A stretch of 64,000 bases of DNA from contig NC_089978.1 of the NCBI RefSeq assembly GCF_036417845.1, positions 38,678,182 to 38,742,181 on the forward strand, in the 5' to 3' direction. Both the position numbers and the translations under genes were made by a program. Below are positions 1-10,161 of this stretch, one piece after another; within the stretch, counting starts at the first letter, position 1, and each line of letters starts with the position of its first letter. The notes beneath the pieces were generated by a model. That model was not told where the DNA came from and did no database searches. It worked only from the letters and a program-made list of their open reading frames with translations. The DNA comes from Apteryx mantelli (taxonomy: Eukaryota > Chordata > Aves > Apterygiformes > Apterygidae).

Positions 1-2018
1 TAAGCCACTTCTCTGCAGCCTAACAATTCATCCTTTCTCCTAAGCCTAATGAATCAAAATTCTCTTTAGCAAATGACAAAGATACAAGTGTAAACACAAT
101 ACTTCCCAGCGAGGTGAAAGAAGGAAGTAGTTCTCCACTGTTTCAGTGACAACCTCAGGCTTATCTTCTACTTGCCATATCCCTTTCCCTGACGTATTTT
201 TAAATAGCCACATGTTCCACTTCAGTGCCCTTCTCCTATTTATCTCACTTCTTGGTTCCTGCCCCTCAATTACCACACCAACAGCATCCGCCTGACACAT
301 ACCTTCTTTTGCCTTTACATGCTGTACTTTCATTCCTTGTTCCCTCTCTCAGTAACTCTTTTCTTCCACATGTCTCACTCCTACGGGCTCAGGTTTAAAA
401 TGACATAAAACTGCTCACATATAGAGCCACAAAACTCATTTGTAGCTATTATGTTGTTGACACATCGAAACAATACTAATAATTTGAAGAAATACTCTTT
501 TAATTTATATCAGTTGTACTGCTTTGTCATTACAGAATGAATCGAATCAGTGGAAAGGTTTCTATTGATTACACTGTGTTTCTGGACAGTACTTCTCTTA
601 CATTCCTCTAGATACCATATAATTTCTATTTTTAATTGTCATTTCAACAAATTTTCCTAGTACAAAAAGTAAAACTTGCCACATTATAATTTCTTGATCA
701 CCCTTTTAGTCTTTTTGAAAGATAAACAGTTGTAGTACCTTCTAATCCTCACATATAGTCGCTGTTCTTAATGACTGTATATTTTTAACAGTTCACTTGC
801 TTCATTTTTAGTTTCCGTAAGAACTCTTGATAACAATCATTTAGGGTTAGATACTTTTTGCTCTTTAAGAATCCGTTGACACTTCAGCACATACCCATAT
901 CTCATCTTTGTTACCAAAAAAAAAAAAAAAAGTTGAGGAAATCTGTTCATTTGCTATGAGGACTGTAGCACAGAAATTTAATTTATCTTCAATATTCTTA
1001 GGCTCTTTGCTTTTTCTTTTATAGCTGGTCAGCCAACTAACCCACCAGTTCTGTCATGACTTCTCCAATTTGAAAAAGCATATGTTTGTTTGTTAGCAGA
1101 TATTCTCATTCTTTGATACATAGATTCTTTGTTCCTCAAAATCCCTTCTTAGCCTTTCTAATTCTACTTCTTTCTTTTCTTTTCAAGTTGATTGGATTTG
1201 GACTTTCCCAATGATACATTTTAGGCTCAAATAACTTAAGTATTGAACCTTGACATTTAACTATATTGATCTTCTCTTTGCCTTCCTATTTTCTTTTATT
1301 TGTTTAGGGATATTTGTTCTGGGACTTCTGTGCTATGCTTAAGTACCCTCATGCTGAGACTAAAGATTTTCATTTCACCACTTCTGATTGAAGATATTTC
1401 TTATTTCTTTCCTTTTTCAAAAAATAGAAAGGTTTACCTGTCCTTGCTGAGGATGTAATAGTAAAGTCCTACCTATGTTTTAGAGTGAATATTTCCCCCA
1501 AAGATTCTGAAATGTTCATGATTAATCAGCATTTTTTAAAAGTTGTTTTGAGATAATTCCTGTTATTGTCTGTTATTTTGTTTGATGTCAGACTACAGTT
1601 TCCAGTAAACAGATATTTCAAGTGTTGAAAGGAGCTTTCCAAAGCACTATTTGACCAGTTCCTATAGAATGGATTCAAGTCATTCATTAGGGCTGTTATA
1701 CTGGCCTTTGCTTCTTTGTTGAGCTTCTCCTACACAGTGTATTCAACATATTTTTCTTGAGTAGTAAAATTCTTCTTTATGTGTATTTTATTATTTTGGG
1801 TTCACAGCCATCATTTTATCTATTAGCTTCTTCACAATACAGCTTTCTCACAAAACTATTAATAAGGATTTTTATTTTGTTTTTGTTTTTTTTTTCATTT
1901 TTTCACACTAAATATATGCTATGTACTGAATACACAGTGATATGGTACAACATATAGGTATCATTGGCACTCATTGGCATTATTCACACTTTCTATCTGT
2001 GGCTTTTCCATGTGAAAA

Positions 2019-2076
2019 ATATAGCAATATATAGCATATATTGCAATATATAGCAAAAATATAATATAGCAATGAT
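2019..2076. repeat. AT-rich short repeat with internal hairpin
   Basis: Variants of the unit tagcaatata recur several times in about 58 bp. They include an inverted pair, gcaatata and tatattgc, with a 5-nt spacer. This is probably slipped-strand expansion with no function implied. Confidence 0.5.
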
Positions 2077-2824
2077 GAATGTAGATCAAATTATGATACC
2101 ACTAAATCATCAAATATGTAGTATGTGCTGCAAATTTCACAGAAAAAAATAATTTTAGATATATTGTAAAATCATCAAAAAAAATCATTACTTGCACAGG
2201 CGGATTAAAATCAATAAATGCCATTTTGTTATTATAAACTACCTGATGTAACAAACTTCAGCCTGGCAGATGCATATATTCATATGGAGGCATAACTTTT
2301 AGCTGCCTTTTTCCAGTTAGGTACCTAAATCTCTACTGGGGTTAAGGGCCACAATTTTTAAAGAGGTTAGATTGATGCTGTTTCCAAGAAATCGTTAGAA
2401 ATTGCCAATAATAAGCCATATCTGAAAACGAAACTAGAAAGTAGCTGCATTGAAGTTAACATTAAAAATCTCAGTGACTTGTAGAGGGATGGGGAAGGGA
2501 TAAGGATTTCACTTATGACCATCTCTTGGCAGTCAAGTGATAGTGAAATACATTTGAAGATCTAACACTAAGATTTTTTTTTTTCTCCAAGTATTCTACG
2601 TATGTCATTAGTGTCAATGGGATGGAGTAAGCTGCAGGGTATTTGATGAAAAAGAGGCACATTTTACAAGCAAAGACTGCAGTTATTTGGCTAAAGGGTT
2701 ATATAGTATACCCCTTAATTGAAAGTCCTGAGCACTTGTATTACAAACTGCAGAGTGCCCACAAATGTATTGACTTCATTGTGAAGATAGAGTATTTATT
2801 GTGTAATGCTGAGTCATATTAAGC

Positions 2825-2844
2825 AAAAAAAAAAAAAAAAAAAA
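2825..2844. repeat. poly(A) run, 20 nt
   Basis: Uninterrupted A20. No retroposed gene body is visible on its 5' side, so it is scored only as a homopolymer. Confidence 0.85.
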
Positions 2845-3829
2845 GCAGTCAGTAGACTGGAGGAAAAAAGCAATGGAGACATTAGCCTTCCCTCCCCCCC
2901 CAAAAAAAGTGTCATCAAAACCATCTTTTTTTTTTAATAATAATATCAAGAGATAAATTGTCAGAAACATATTACATAGTATATGCCACTGTAATAGTGA
3001 AATGATTGTTTTATCCTGCTGGTGCTCCACCTGCTCCTCCCTAAAGAAAAGTAGAGATAACGTGTGTACACACATATGCACAGAATATACCCCAAATGCA
3101 GCAGTATCTGTAGCACGCTAGAGGGAGCCATTACATAATTGCAATGACCCCCCTTTTTTTTTCCTATCAGCAGAACTTTGTGTAGCCGATATTTGGACAT
3201 CCCGAGATATCCTGCACGCCCGACTTGGGCTGCAGAATAAGGAGAGGAAAGCACAGGACTCAAGCTAGAATGAAGCGAGGTCTCCTGGTAACTCAAGGGC
3301 TTACTCTGGAGTTTGTTCCTTTGGAGAATTGTGCTGCTTTTGGATGTGACTTTTATAAATAAGTGACTTAGCTGAATACTCTGATTTTTCATCGGCCAAT
3401 CTGAAGCCTTCTTTCAGAAAGCGTAGCCCATTTTGTAAACATATTCTGTATTTCGTCTGTCTGTCGCTCTCACACAGAAAGTTGGCACGTCTGAAAGTAG
3501 TGATTTTATGCTGCCGCTAATGTATGTATAGTTTATTTACATATCGCGTTTTAACACAGCATTAGTTTTATAATGGTTACTAGCGGACTCGTTCTGCATG
3601 GCAAACTATCCACTTCAAAGCTATGAAGAGGTCTACAGGACTGGAGATGGGTCTAGAAAGAGCACTCATTTGAATTCATAAATGCGTAGGACTTTCTCTA
3701 AGTTGAATGGTACTTATGGGCATAATAACTCAGAAAGGGCTGAAGGTTATCCCATTGACTAAGGCGAGAGAGCAGCCTCTTCAACTGAATCTTTTAAGAG
3801 CCGCTCCTAAAATAATTATCGGGAGCGCC

Positions 3830-4810
3830 TCGTCACCGCCCTGGAGCTGGTTTTCACTTCGCCCCGCACGATTCACGTTACTTACGCGCTCGTCATTCGC
3901 CCCGTGCACACGGCGGCTCGGTGCCGGCCGCCGCGAGGCGCGGTGACGGCCGCCACAGCACTCACCCGGCCGCTCTCGCACCTCCGCCCGGGCCGGCGGC
4001 CGCGCCGTCCCAAGGCCGCCGCCGCCGCGGGGCTCCCGCAGGGCCCCGTGCCGTGGCGCGGCGGGGCAGGGGGACAGCGGCGGGGGGCCGCCTTTGCTCT
4101 CCGGGGGTCGGCGCCGCGGCGCGCTGCTGGGGGCGGCCCCGCGGCGGCGGAGTGGAGCGCGCAGCGCTGCCGCACCGCGGGCACCGGACACCGCCTCTCC
4201 CCGCCCCCCGGGGGTCGCCTCCTGCCTCCCCACCCGCGCCGGGGCTGGGACTCCGCGCCCGGGGCTCCGGTCCTCCGCTGCGCGCCTAAGGCGTGCGCCT
4301 CGGAGAAGTGCTGCTCCCAGCGTCTCCTCCTTTTTTCCTTTTTTTCTTTTTTTCTTTCTCTTTTTTTTTTTTTCTCACCAAGGATCGCGGAAGACTTGTT
4401 AATATTCTTAAAAAAAAAAAGGCGGAGGGGAGGGTGGGGGGCGAAGAGGCGCTGCAGCGTGCAGCAGCGAGGCACTGCAGTTTACAAGCAACAAGCCCTT
4501 CTCACATTGTTAGTCTCCATCTCGGCGATCTAATCAATGACACCCGGGCGCCGCGGGTCCCAGCCCCGCCCCGCCGCCCTCCGGCCGCCTCCCATTGGCC
4601 GGGCGGCGGGGAGGCCGGGCGCAGCCGCCGCCGGGGATTGGCTGGCGGGGAATCAGTATCAATGTTTAAGCAGCGGCGTGAGGTGAATAGAGTCAGTCTG
4701 CGAGAGGCGCTGGGCGAGCGCGGAGGTGTGGGGAGCGCGGCAAATGCTGCAGCGAGGAGGGAAAGGGAGGAGGAGGAGGGAGGTGGAGAGACGCGGCTCC
4801 AACTGTTGAA
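3830..4810 (+). promoter_or_regulatory. PCDH17: CpG island, probable PCDH17 promoter
   Basis: About 1 kb of very GC-rich, CpG-dense sequence interrupts AT-rich DNA. It lies 2.5-3.4 kb upstream of the PCDH17 start codon on the same strand. It holds many GCGC, CCGCCC and CGG-type runs, GC boxes and inverted CCAAT boxes, and is split by a pyrimidine tract at about 4330-4378. This architecture is typical of TATA-less promoters of developmental genes. The transcription start itself cannot be read from sequence; my guess is roughly 4650-4800. Long open frames on both strands here result from low stop-codon density in GC-rich DNA and are not genes. Confidence 0.75.
4563..4641 (+). promoter_or_regulatory. 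PCDH17: Proximal promoter cluster: GC boxes and two inverted CCAAT boxes
   Basis: A CCCCGCCCC GC-box core lies at 4564-4572. ATTGG (CCAAT on the other strand) occurs at 4594-4598 and 4637-4641, 43 bp apart, each in a GC-rich setting. Sp1/KLF and NF-Y commonly bind this combination just upstream of start sites of CpG-island promoters. Binding is inferred, not shown. Confidence 0.55.
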
Positions 4811-7309
4811 TTTTCGCTGAATCTCCACTTACCTGCGGGCGGCTCGTGAGATGGATTTGTTTTATCGGAAATCGGCGTTTCTTTTGCATGCTGTCTGGCT
4901 AAGACTGGCGACCGTCTGTTTGAAAGGGGCCACCCATCAATGAGGCAGAGAGAAGAATTTTTAAAAGCCCCTCTTCCACAGATTGCAGAATTAACTATGT
5001 ACTTTGGGTCCGGACTCAAAGGAGAAAAAAACAGTGCAGAACTGAGACTCGGAACTAGCTATGTATTGGGAACCTATTTTTTTTTCTTTTAATATGAAAG
5101 ATCTTTGACTATTTCACACATAGCACTGAGGAAAGGTGGTTTAAAAACACTCAGCAAAGCAGGAGACAGACGCGCCTCTGTGCCAGTGAGTGGATAACAG
5201 CCTTGTTTTCCTGATCCTCAGTCTCCCGGAGAAAGAGGTATAGTAAAAGTGCAGCTGAATCCGACACCCCCTCTCTCATTCTTTTTTTCCCTCCTTCCAA
5301 AACATTAAATCTGATATATATTTTTTCTGTCTATAGAGTGAGTCAGAAAAGCGTTAGGAAGAAGCTGCAACTAATGTCTGTGAAGGGAGGAACATGAGGC
5401 GATAGTGAATGTGATTTGTTCCGCTGGATCTGACTCATCCAGCAGATTGGAACACCTGCATTTCTGGATGTGTCACTCATTTATTTCTGTCTGTTAAAAG
5501 AACCTGGAATAAATTTTAGTTCCCTCTCCTCAATGTTTACCTATACCTCATATTACTGGGAAAGGTAGATCGTAACAGGGCTGGCGTTGCCGCTGTTCTT
5601 CATCTTCCCCCCCCCCCCCCTTACACACACACACACAAACCAAGATGCCCAGAGAGACTGTTAAAGCTTGAAAGGACTGCTAAAATGCATCACGCCAAAT
5701 ATGGAACTGCATAGGTTTTAATATAAGCGAATTAGTCGATTAAAAGATCTGCTACTTTTATTCATCACCAAGATTGTTTTTCCGCTTCCTCTCCCCTCCC
5801 CTAAATGAAGAGGACTAGGAGGCAGTGTCATTGGAAGGAGATGCTGAATAGAAAGAAAAGAGAGGCACTTGACAGCACAGCCCTGTGAATGCAGAGACTG
5901 TTTCCCTTTTAGCGAGAGACTAAGAGAGAGAGAGTGTGTAGTGGCTTTTCTTTCTTTCTCCCCCCCCTTCTCCTTCCCGCTCTCTCGCTTTTTTTTTTTT
6001 TTTTTTTAAATCTGTGCGTCCAGCCATGGGTTGCCTGTTGATTTCCTCTCGACTGGAGAGAAAAGCAAACTGGAATTAAACTGCATCGAGAAAAGTGCAG
6101 CTCCTCAGACACACATACGCACACACGCATAGATACACAGAGAGAAAGGATGTGGTGGTGGCGGCGGCTACTGGCCTGTCTTAAAGAAACCCAAGTGTGC
6201 ATCTGATTGAGCACAGCCTGCGATTTCTCTCAAAATATATGTTTATTGCTAATGATAACGATCAGCTGGTGGGTTTCTCAATTATTTTTCCCCCTCCACG
6301 GAAGAGTAGGAAGCTGGTAGTAGAGGGAGAGAAAGGAAACTACAAATCCGAACACTAGTTCTCCCCCCACCCCGTTTTGTGTTTTCCCTTCTACACTGCA
6401 ATTCCCGTTTCCTCGTCTTCTGATTCGGGAAGGAAAGAGTGAGTGCGTACGAGACAGAGAGGGGGAAATACCGATGGCAGCGAGATGTAGTTCGCCGCCG
6501 CAAGCAATGCAAGATTAGATCTCTAAATGCAGCAAAACACTCCCTGAAAACCAACAACCCCGCGGTGCAATCAGACATTTCACTGCCTCTCACTGCACAC
6601 GAAGAGGGCTTCAACAACAAGCTGAGACTTTCTTTCCCTTCCGTCTCTCTCCTGCCCCCCCCGCCCCCCACTCCACACCATCAATCGCATCACAAGCGAT
6701 GAGTAGCAAATAAGCTTTTCCCCCCTGCTTACAGCTCTGTGGCCACCTCCTTTCCCATGTATATATAAATACACCTATTAAAAAAAAAAATCTTTTTGAC
6801 CGTTTTTAGAAAAACAACCACCGCCGCCGATTTTTTTATTATTATTTTTATTATCCTTTGTACATCGGAGATTCAAGGATCGGGAACGCTTCGCCTACCC
6901 GGAGGACAAGATCTTTTTGCAAAATTTTCTGATTTTTGAAATCCTCCTCCTCCTCCTCTCACTGCCGAAGTTGGTCAGCCGAAGTAACTGCGAGGGGATC
7001 GTAAGCACGGCAAGCGCTTACTGAAACGCTGCCGAAGCTGCTTCCCTCTCCCCCCCCCCCTTCGCCCCCCGATCGCTCCCTCCCTCCGAGCTACATGGTC
7101 TATTTGCTGCCTCTCATCCTGTGTCTCTGCAGATGTTTTAGAGCAACAGGTTCAGGAACTTAAAATATAGGGGTGGGGAGCTAGAAGGCAAGGAAAAAAA
7201 AAGAGAGAGAGAGAGAGGAGGAGGAAGAATAAACCCAGCGCAGGAGACAGAAGACGGGGACAGCCCTGGTCGCCGCTGCAGCTGCTGCCTCCCCACCCCC
7301 TGCACGGGG
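4811..7309 (+). other. PCDH17: Probable 5' leader of PCDH17, with upstream ORFs
   Basis: The 2.5 kb between the CpG island and the start codon has intermediate GC content and many homopolymer and purine or pyrimidine runs, including C12 near 5609, T17 near 5991, CTCC repeats near 6942-6957 and a GA repeat near 7201-7220. It contains several upstream ATGs, for example a frame at 6439-6702 of 87 codons with no recognised domain. If the transcript starts in the island and is unspliced here, the leader would be unusually long and rich in upstream ORFs. I see no convincing splice pair that removes it, although tctctgcag at about 7124-7132 resembles an acceptor. Whether all of this is transcribed is unknown. 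Confidence 0.5.
6760..6770 (+). promoter_or_regulatory. TATA-like element in the leader (weak)
   Basis: TATATATAAAT lies 540 bp before the start codon and downstream of a pyrimidine-rich stretch. It could serve an alternative start that shortens the leader, or it may be chance in AT-rich sequence. Confidence 0.2.
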
Positions 7310-9931
7310 ATGTACCTTTCCATTTGTTGCTTCTTCCTCTGCTGGGCTCCCGCCCTGTCGCTGAAGAACCTGAATTACTCGGTGCCGGAGGAGCAGGGAG
7401 CGGGCACGGTCATCGGGAACATTGGCCGCGATGCGCGGCTGCAGCCGGGCACGGTGGGCGGCGGGCTGCTGCCCCCGGAGCGCGGCGGCGGCAGCGGCCC
7501 CGGCGGCCGCGGCCCCAAGTCCACCTTCCGGGTGCTGGAGAATTCGGCCCCGCACCTCCTGGATGTGGACGGCGAGAGCGGGCTGCTCTACACCAAGCAG
7601 CGCATTGACCGTGAGGCGCTGTGCCGGCGCAGCGCCAAGTGCCAGCTGTCACTCGAGGTGTTCGCCAACGACCAGGAGATCTGCATGATCAAGGTGGAGA
7701 TCCAGGACCTGAATGACAATGCGCCGGCTTTCCCCTCTGACCAGGTGGACATGGACATCTCGGAAAATGCTGCACCGGGCACCCGCTTCCCCCTCACCAG
7801 TGCCCATGATCCAGATGCTGGGGACAATGGGCTGCGCACCTACCTGCTCACCCGTGATGACTACGGCCTCTTCTCCCTCGACGTGAAGTCCCGCGGAGAT
7901 GGCACAAAGTTCCCAGAGCTGGTCATCCAGAAGCCTTTAGACCGTGAGGAGCAGAGCCACCACACCCTGGTACTGACCGCGCTGGATGGTGGTGACCCAC
8001 CGCGCTCGGGCACCGTGCAGATCAATGTGCGCCTTATTGACTCCAATGATAACAGCCCCATTTTTGAGGCTGCTTCCTATGTGGTGGAGCTACCAGAGAA
8101 CGCGCCACTGGGCACTGCCGTCATCGACCTCAATGCCACCGATGCCGACGAGGGCACCAACGGGGAGGTGCTCTACTCATTTAGTGGCTACGCGCCCGAA
8201 CGCGTCCGTGACCTCTTCAGCATCGACCCGCAGAGTGGCCTTATCCGTGTCAAGGGCAACCTGGACTATGAGGAGAACGGCCTCATTGAGATTGACGTCC
8301 AGGCCCGAGACCTCGGGCCCAATCCTATCCCTGCACACTGCAAGGTCACTGTCCGCCTCATCGACCGCAATGACAATGCACCCACCATCGGCTTTGTCTC
8401 CGTTCGCCAGGGAGCACTGAGCGAGGCTGCCCCTCCAGGCACTGTCATCGCCCTGGTGCGGGTCACCGACCGTGACTCAGGCAAGAATGGACAGCTCCAG
8501 TGCAGGGTGCTGGGCGGTGGCGGCGGGCCCGGTGCCGTCCCCTTTGCCCTGGAGGAGAACTATGACAATTTCTACACTGTGGTCACTGACCGGCCTCTGG
8601 ACCGTGAGGCACAGGATGAGTACAACGTGACCATCGTAGCCCGTGATGGGGGCAACCCCCCACTCAACTCCACCAAGTCCTTCTCTGTCCGAATCCTTGA
8701 CGAGAATGACAACCCTCCCCACTTCAGTAAGAGCCTCTATGTGCTGCAGGTGCCTGAAAATAACATCCCCGGAGAGTACCTGGGCTCTGTCTTGGCCCAG
8801 GACCCTGATCTGGGCCAAAACGGGACAGTCTCTTACTCCATCCTGCCTGGGCACGTTGGCGATGTCTCCATCTACACCTACGTCTCTGTCAACCCCACAA
8901 ATGGTGCTATCTATGCCTTGAGGAGCTTCAACTATGAGCAGACCAAGCACTTTGAGTTTCATGTGCTGGCCAAGGACTCAGGTTTGCCCCACCGTGAGAG
9001 TAATGCCACGGTACGTGTCACTGTGCTAGATGTCAACGACAATGCACCTCTCATTGTCCTGCCCGCCCTCATCAATGACACCGCCGAGCTGCAGGTGCCT
9101 CGCAACGCTGGTGTGGGCTACCCTGTGGGCACCGTCCGTGCCCTAGACAGTGACTTTGGAGAGAGCGGGCGCCTCACGTATGAGATTGTGGAAGGCAATG
9201 AGGAGCACCTCTTTGAGATGGACCCAACTAGTGGTGAGATACGCACCTTGCACCCGTACTGGGAGGAGCTCAGCCCTGTGGCTGAGCTGGTGGTAAAAGT
9301 CAGTGACCATGGCAAGCCCAGCCTTTCCGCAGTGGCCAAGCTCATTGTCAGGGCCTTGGCTGGGCCCCTGCCCGAGGCTGGCGAGCCGCAGGTGAATGGT
9401 GAGCAGCATCGGCGACCACACTGGGACTTGTCACTGCCCCTGATCGTGACCCTGAGCACTGTCTCCATCATCTTGCTGGCTGCCATGATCACTATTGCCG
9501 TGAAGTGCAAGCGAGAGAACAAGGAGATCCGCACCTATAATTGTCGCATTGCCGAGTATAGCCACCCTCAGCTGGGAGGAGGGGGAGGCAGTGGCGGGGG
9601 AGGAGGAGGCAGTAGCAGTGGAGGGGGCAAGGGCAAGAAGAAGAAGATCAGCAAGAATGACATTATGCTGGTGCCCAGTGAGGGCGAGGACAGCCGGGGC
9701 CCCCTCAATGTCATGAACGTGGTGAGCAGCCCATCCCTGGCCACCTCACCCATGTACTTTGATTACCAGACCCGCCTGCCCCTCAGCTCTCCCAGGTCTG
9801 AGGTGATGTACCTGAAGCCCGCCTCCAACAACCTGACTGTACCCCAGGGACATGTGGGCTGCCACGCCAGCTTCACAGGGCAAGGGACTAACGCCAGCGA
9901 GGCTCCCCCGAGCCGGATGTCCATAATTCAG
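7310..9931 (+). CDS. PCDH17: Protocadherin-17, coding exon 1 (ectodomain, membrane helix, proximal tail)
   Basis: This segment is 874 codons in phase 0. The start is chosen because the opening MYLSICC matches mammalian PCDH17, G sits at -3, and a signal peptide follows (hydrophobic residues 3-17, likely cleaved near ALS/LKN). Six cadherin repeats run at about residues 19-139, 140-251, 252-358, 359-471, 472-581 and 582-690. Linkers with calcium motifs are DLNDNAP (133-139), DSNDNSP (244-250), DRNDNAP (352-358), DENDNPP (464-470) and DVNDNAP (574-580). EC1 has the protocadherin Cys-X5-Cys pair at C105 and C111. EC2 carries RGD at 195-197. Likely N-glycosylation sites are N22, N275, N440, N453, N504, N565 and N590. 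The membrane helix is about 707-731, followed by basic KCKRENK. The tail has a Gly/Ser run (756-773), then KGKKKK. The donor is CAG/GTAGGA at 9932. Codons are strongly GC3-rich, unlike the flanking DNA. Confidence 0.96.
9573..9632 (+). repeat. PCDH17: G-rich coding low-complexity tract (Gly/Ser run, possible G-quadruplex)
   Basis: About 60 nt of GGA, GGG and AGC triplets in frame encode glycines and serines at residues 756-773, between the HPQL segment and the lysine-rich KGKKKK. At least four closely spaced GGG or longer runs lie on the coding strand, which is enough for a quadruplex in RNA. The mammalian protein as I recall it has only about three glycines here, so this looks like a lineage-specific expansion. 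Confidence 0.7.
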
Positions 9932-10066
9932 GTAGGAGACTTTTAGAATACCCTGGACCTCACTTTAGACGCTGGTTTAACTTTACATTTTGTCTGCAGT
10001 GAAATCTGCTGTAAGGCACCACTGAAGGGACCAACACAAGTCACTTGAGAGAGGTGGACTTGAAAA

Positions 10067-10161
10067 AATAAAAGCGGAAGCAGATCACACTGGTGGGTCT
10101 GCTTCTGCAGTCACACTGGTGTTTCCTGTGTGACTCAAAAGTAAATCTGCCCTGAAATAAA
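10067..10161 (+). promoter_or_regulatory. PCDH17: Candidate intronic poly(A) signals for a short PCDH17 isoform
   Basis: Canonical AATAAA hexamers occur at 10067-10072 and 10156-10161, about 120 and 210 bp after the stop reached when the exon 1 donor is read through. A GT-rich stretch at about 10119-10135 (ggtgtttcctgtgtgac) lies 47-63 nt after the first hexamer, a usual place for the downstream element. The read-through frame ends four codons past the donor (VGDF, stop at 9944-9946), giving an 878-residue membrane protein with a truncated tail. Short exon-1-terminated isoforms are described for related delta-protocadherins; use at this locus is inferred. Confidence 0.45.

Larger units (their letters stand above)
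1..3829. other. AT-rich upstream intergenic DNA, no gene supported
   Basis: No open reading frame here has a recognisable domain or conserved partner. The longest (complement of 46-333, 95 codons) shows no family I can name. The first 1.8 kb is T-rich on the + strand, which would suit an old retroelement lying on the - strand, but I cannot identify one. Simple features include an A16 run near 916-931, an A20 run at 2825-2844 and a short AT-rich repeat built on tagcaatata at 2019-2076. The GC content rises abruptly after about 3830. Confidence 0.6.

Noticed and set aside
3781..4820. Many long overlapping open frames on both strands in the CpG island (up to 209 codons)
   Set aside because: GC-rich DNA lacks stop codons by chance; the products are Arg/Ala/Pro/Gly low-complexity with no domain, and they overlap in several frames.
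7181..9753. Open frames antisense to and out of frame with PCDH17 exon 1, including 161 codons on the - strand at 8477-8962
   Set aside because: They are shadows of the biased codon use of the real cadherin frame and show no domain of their own.
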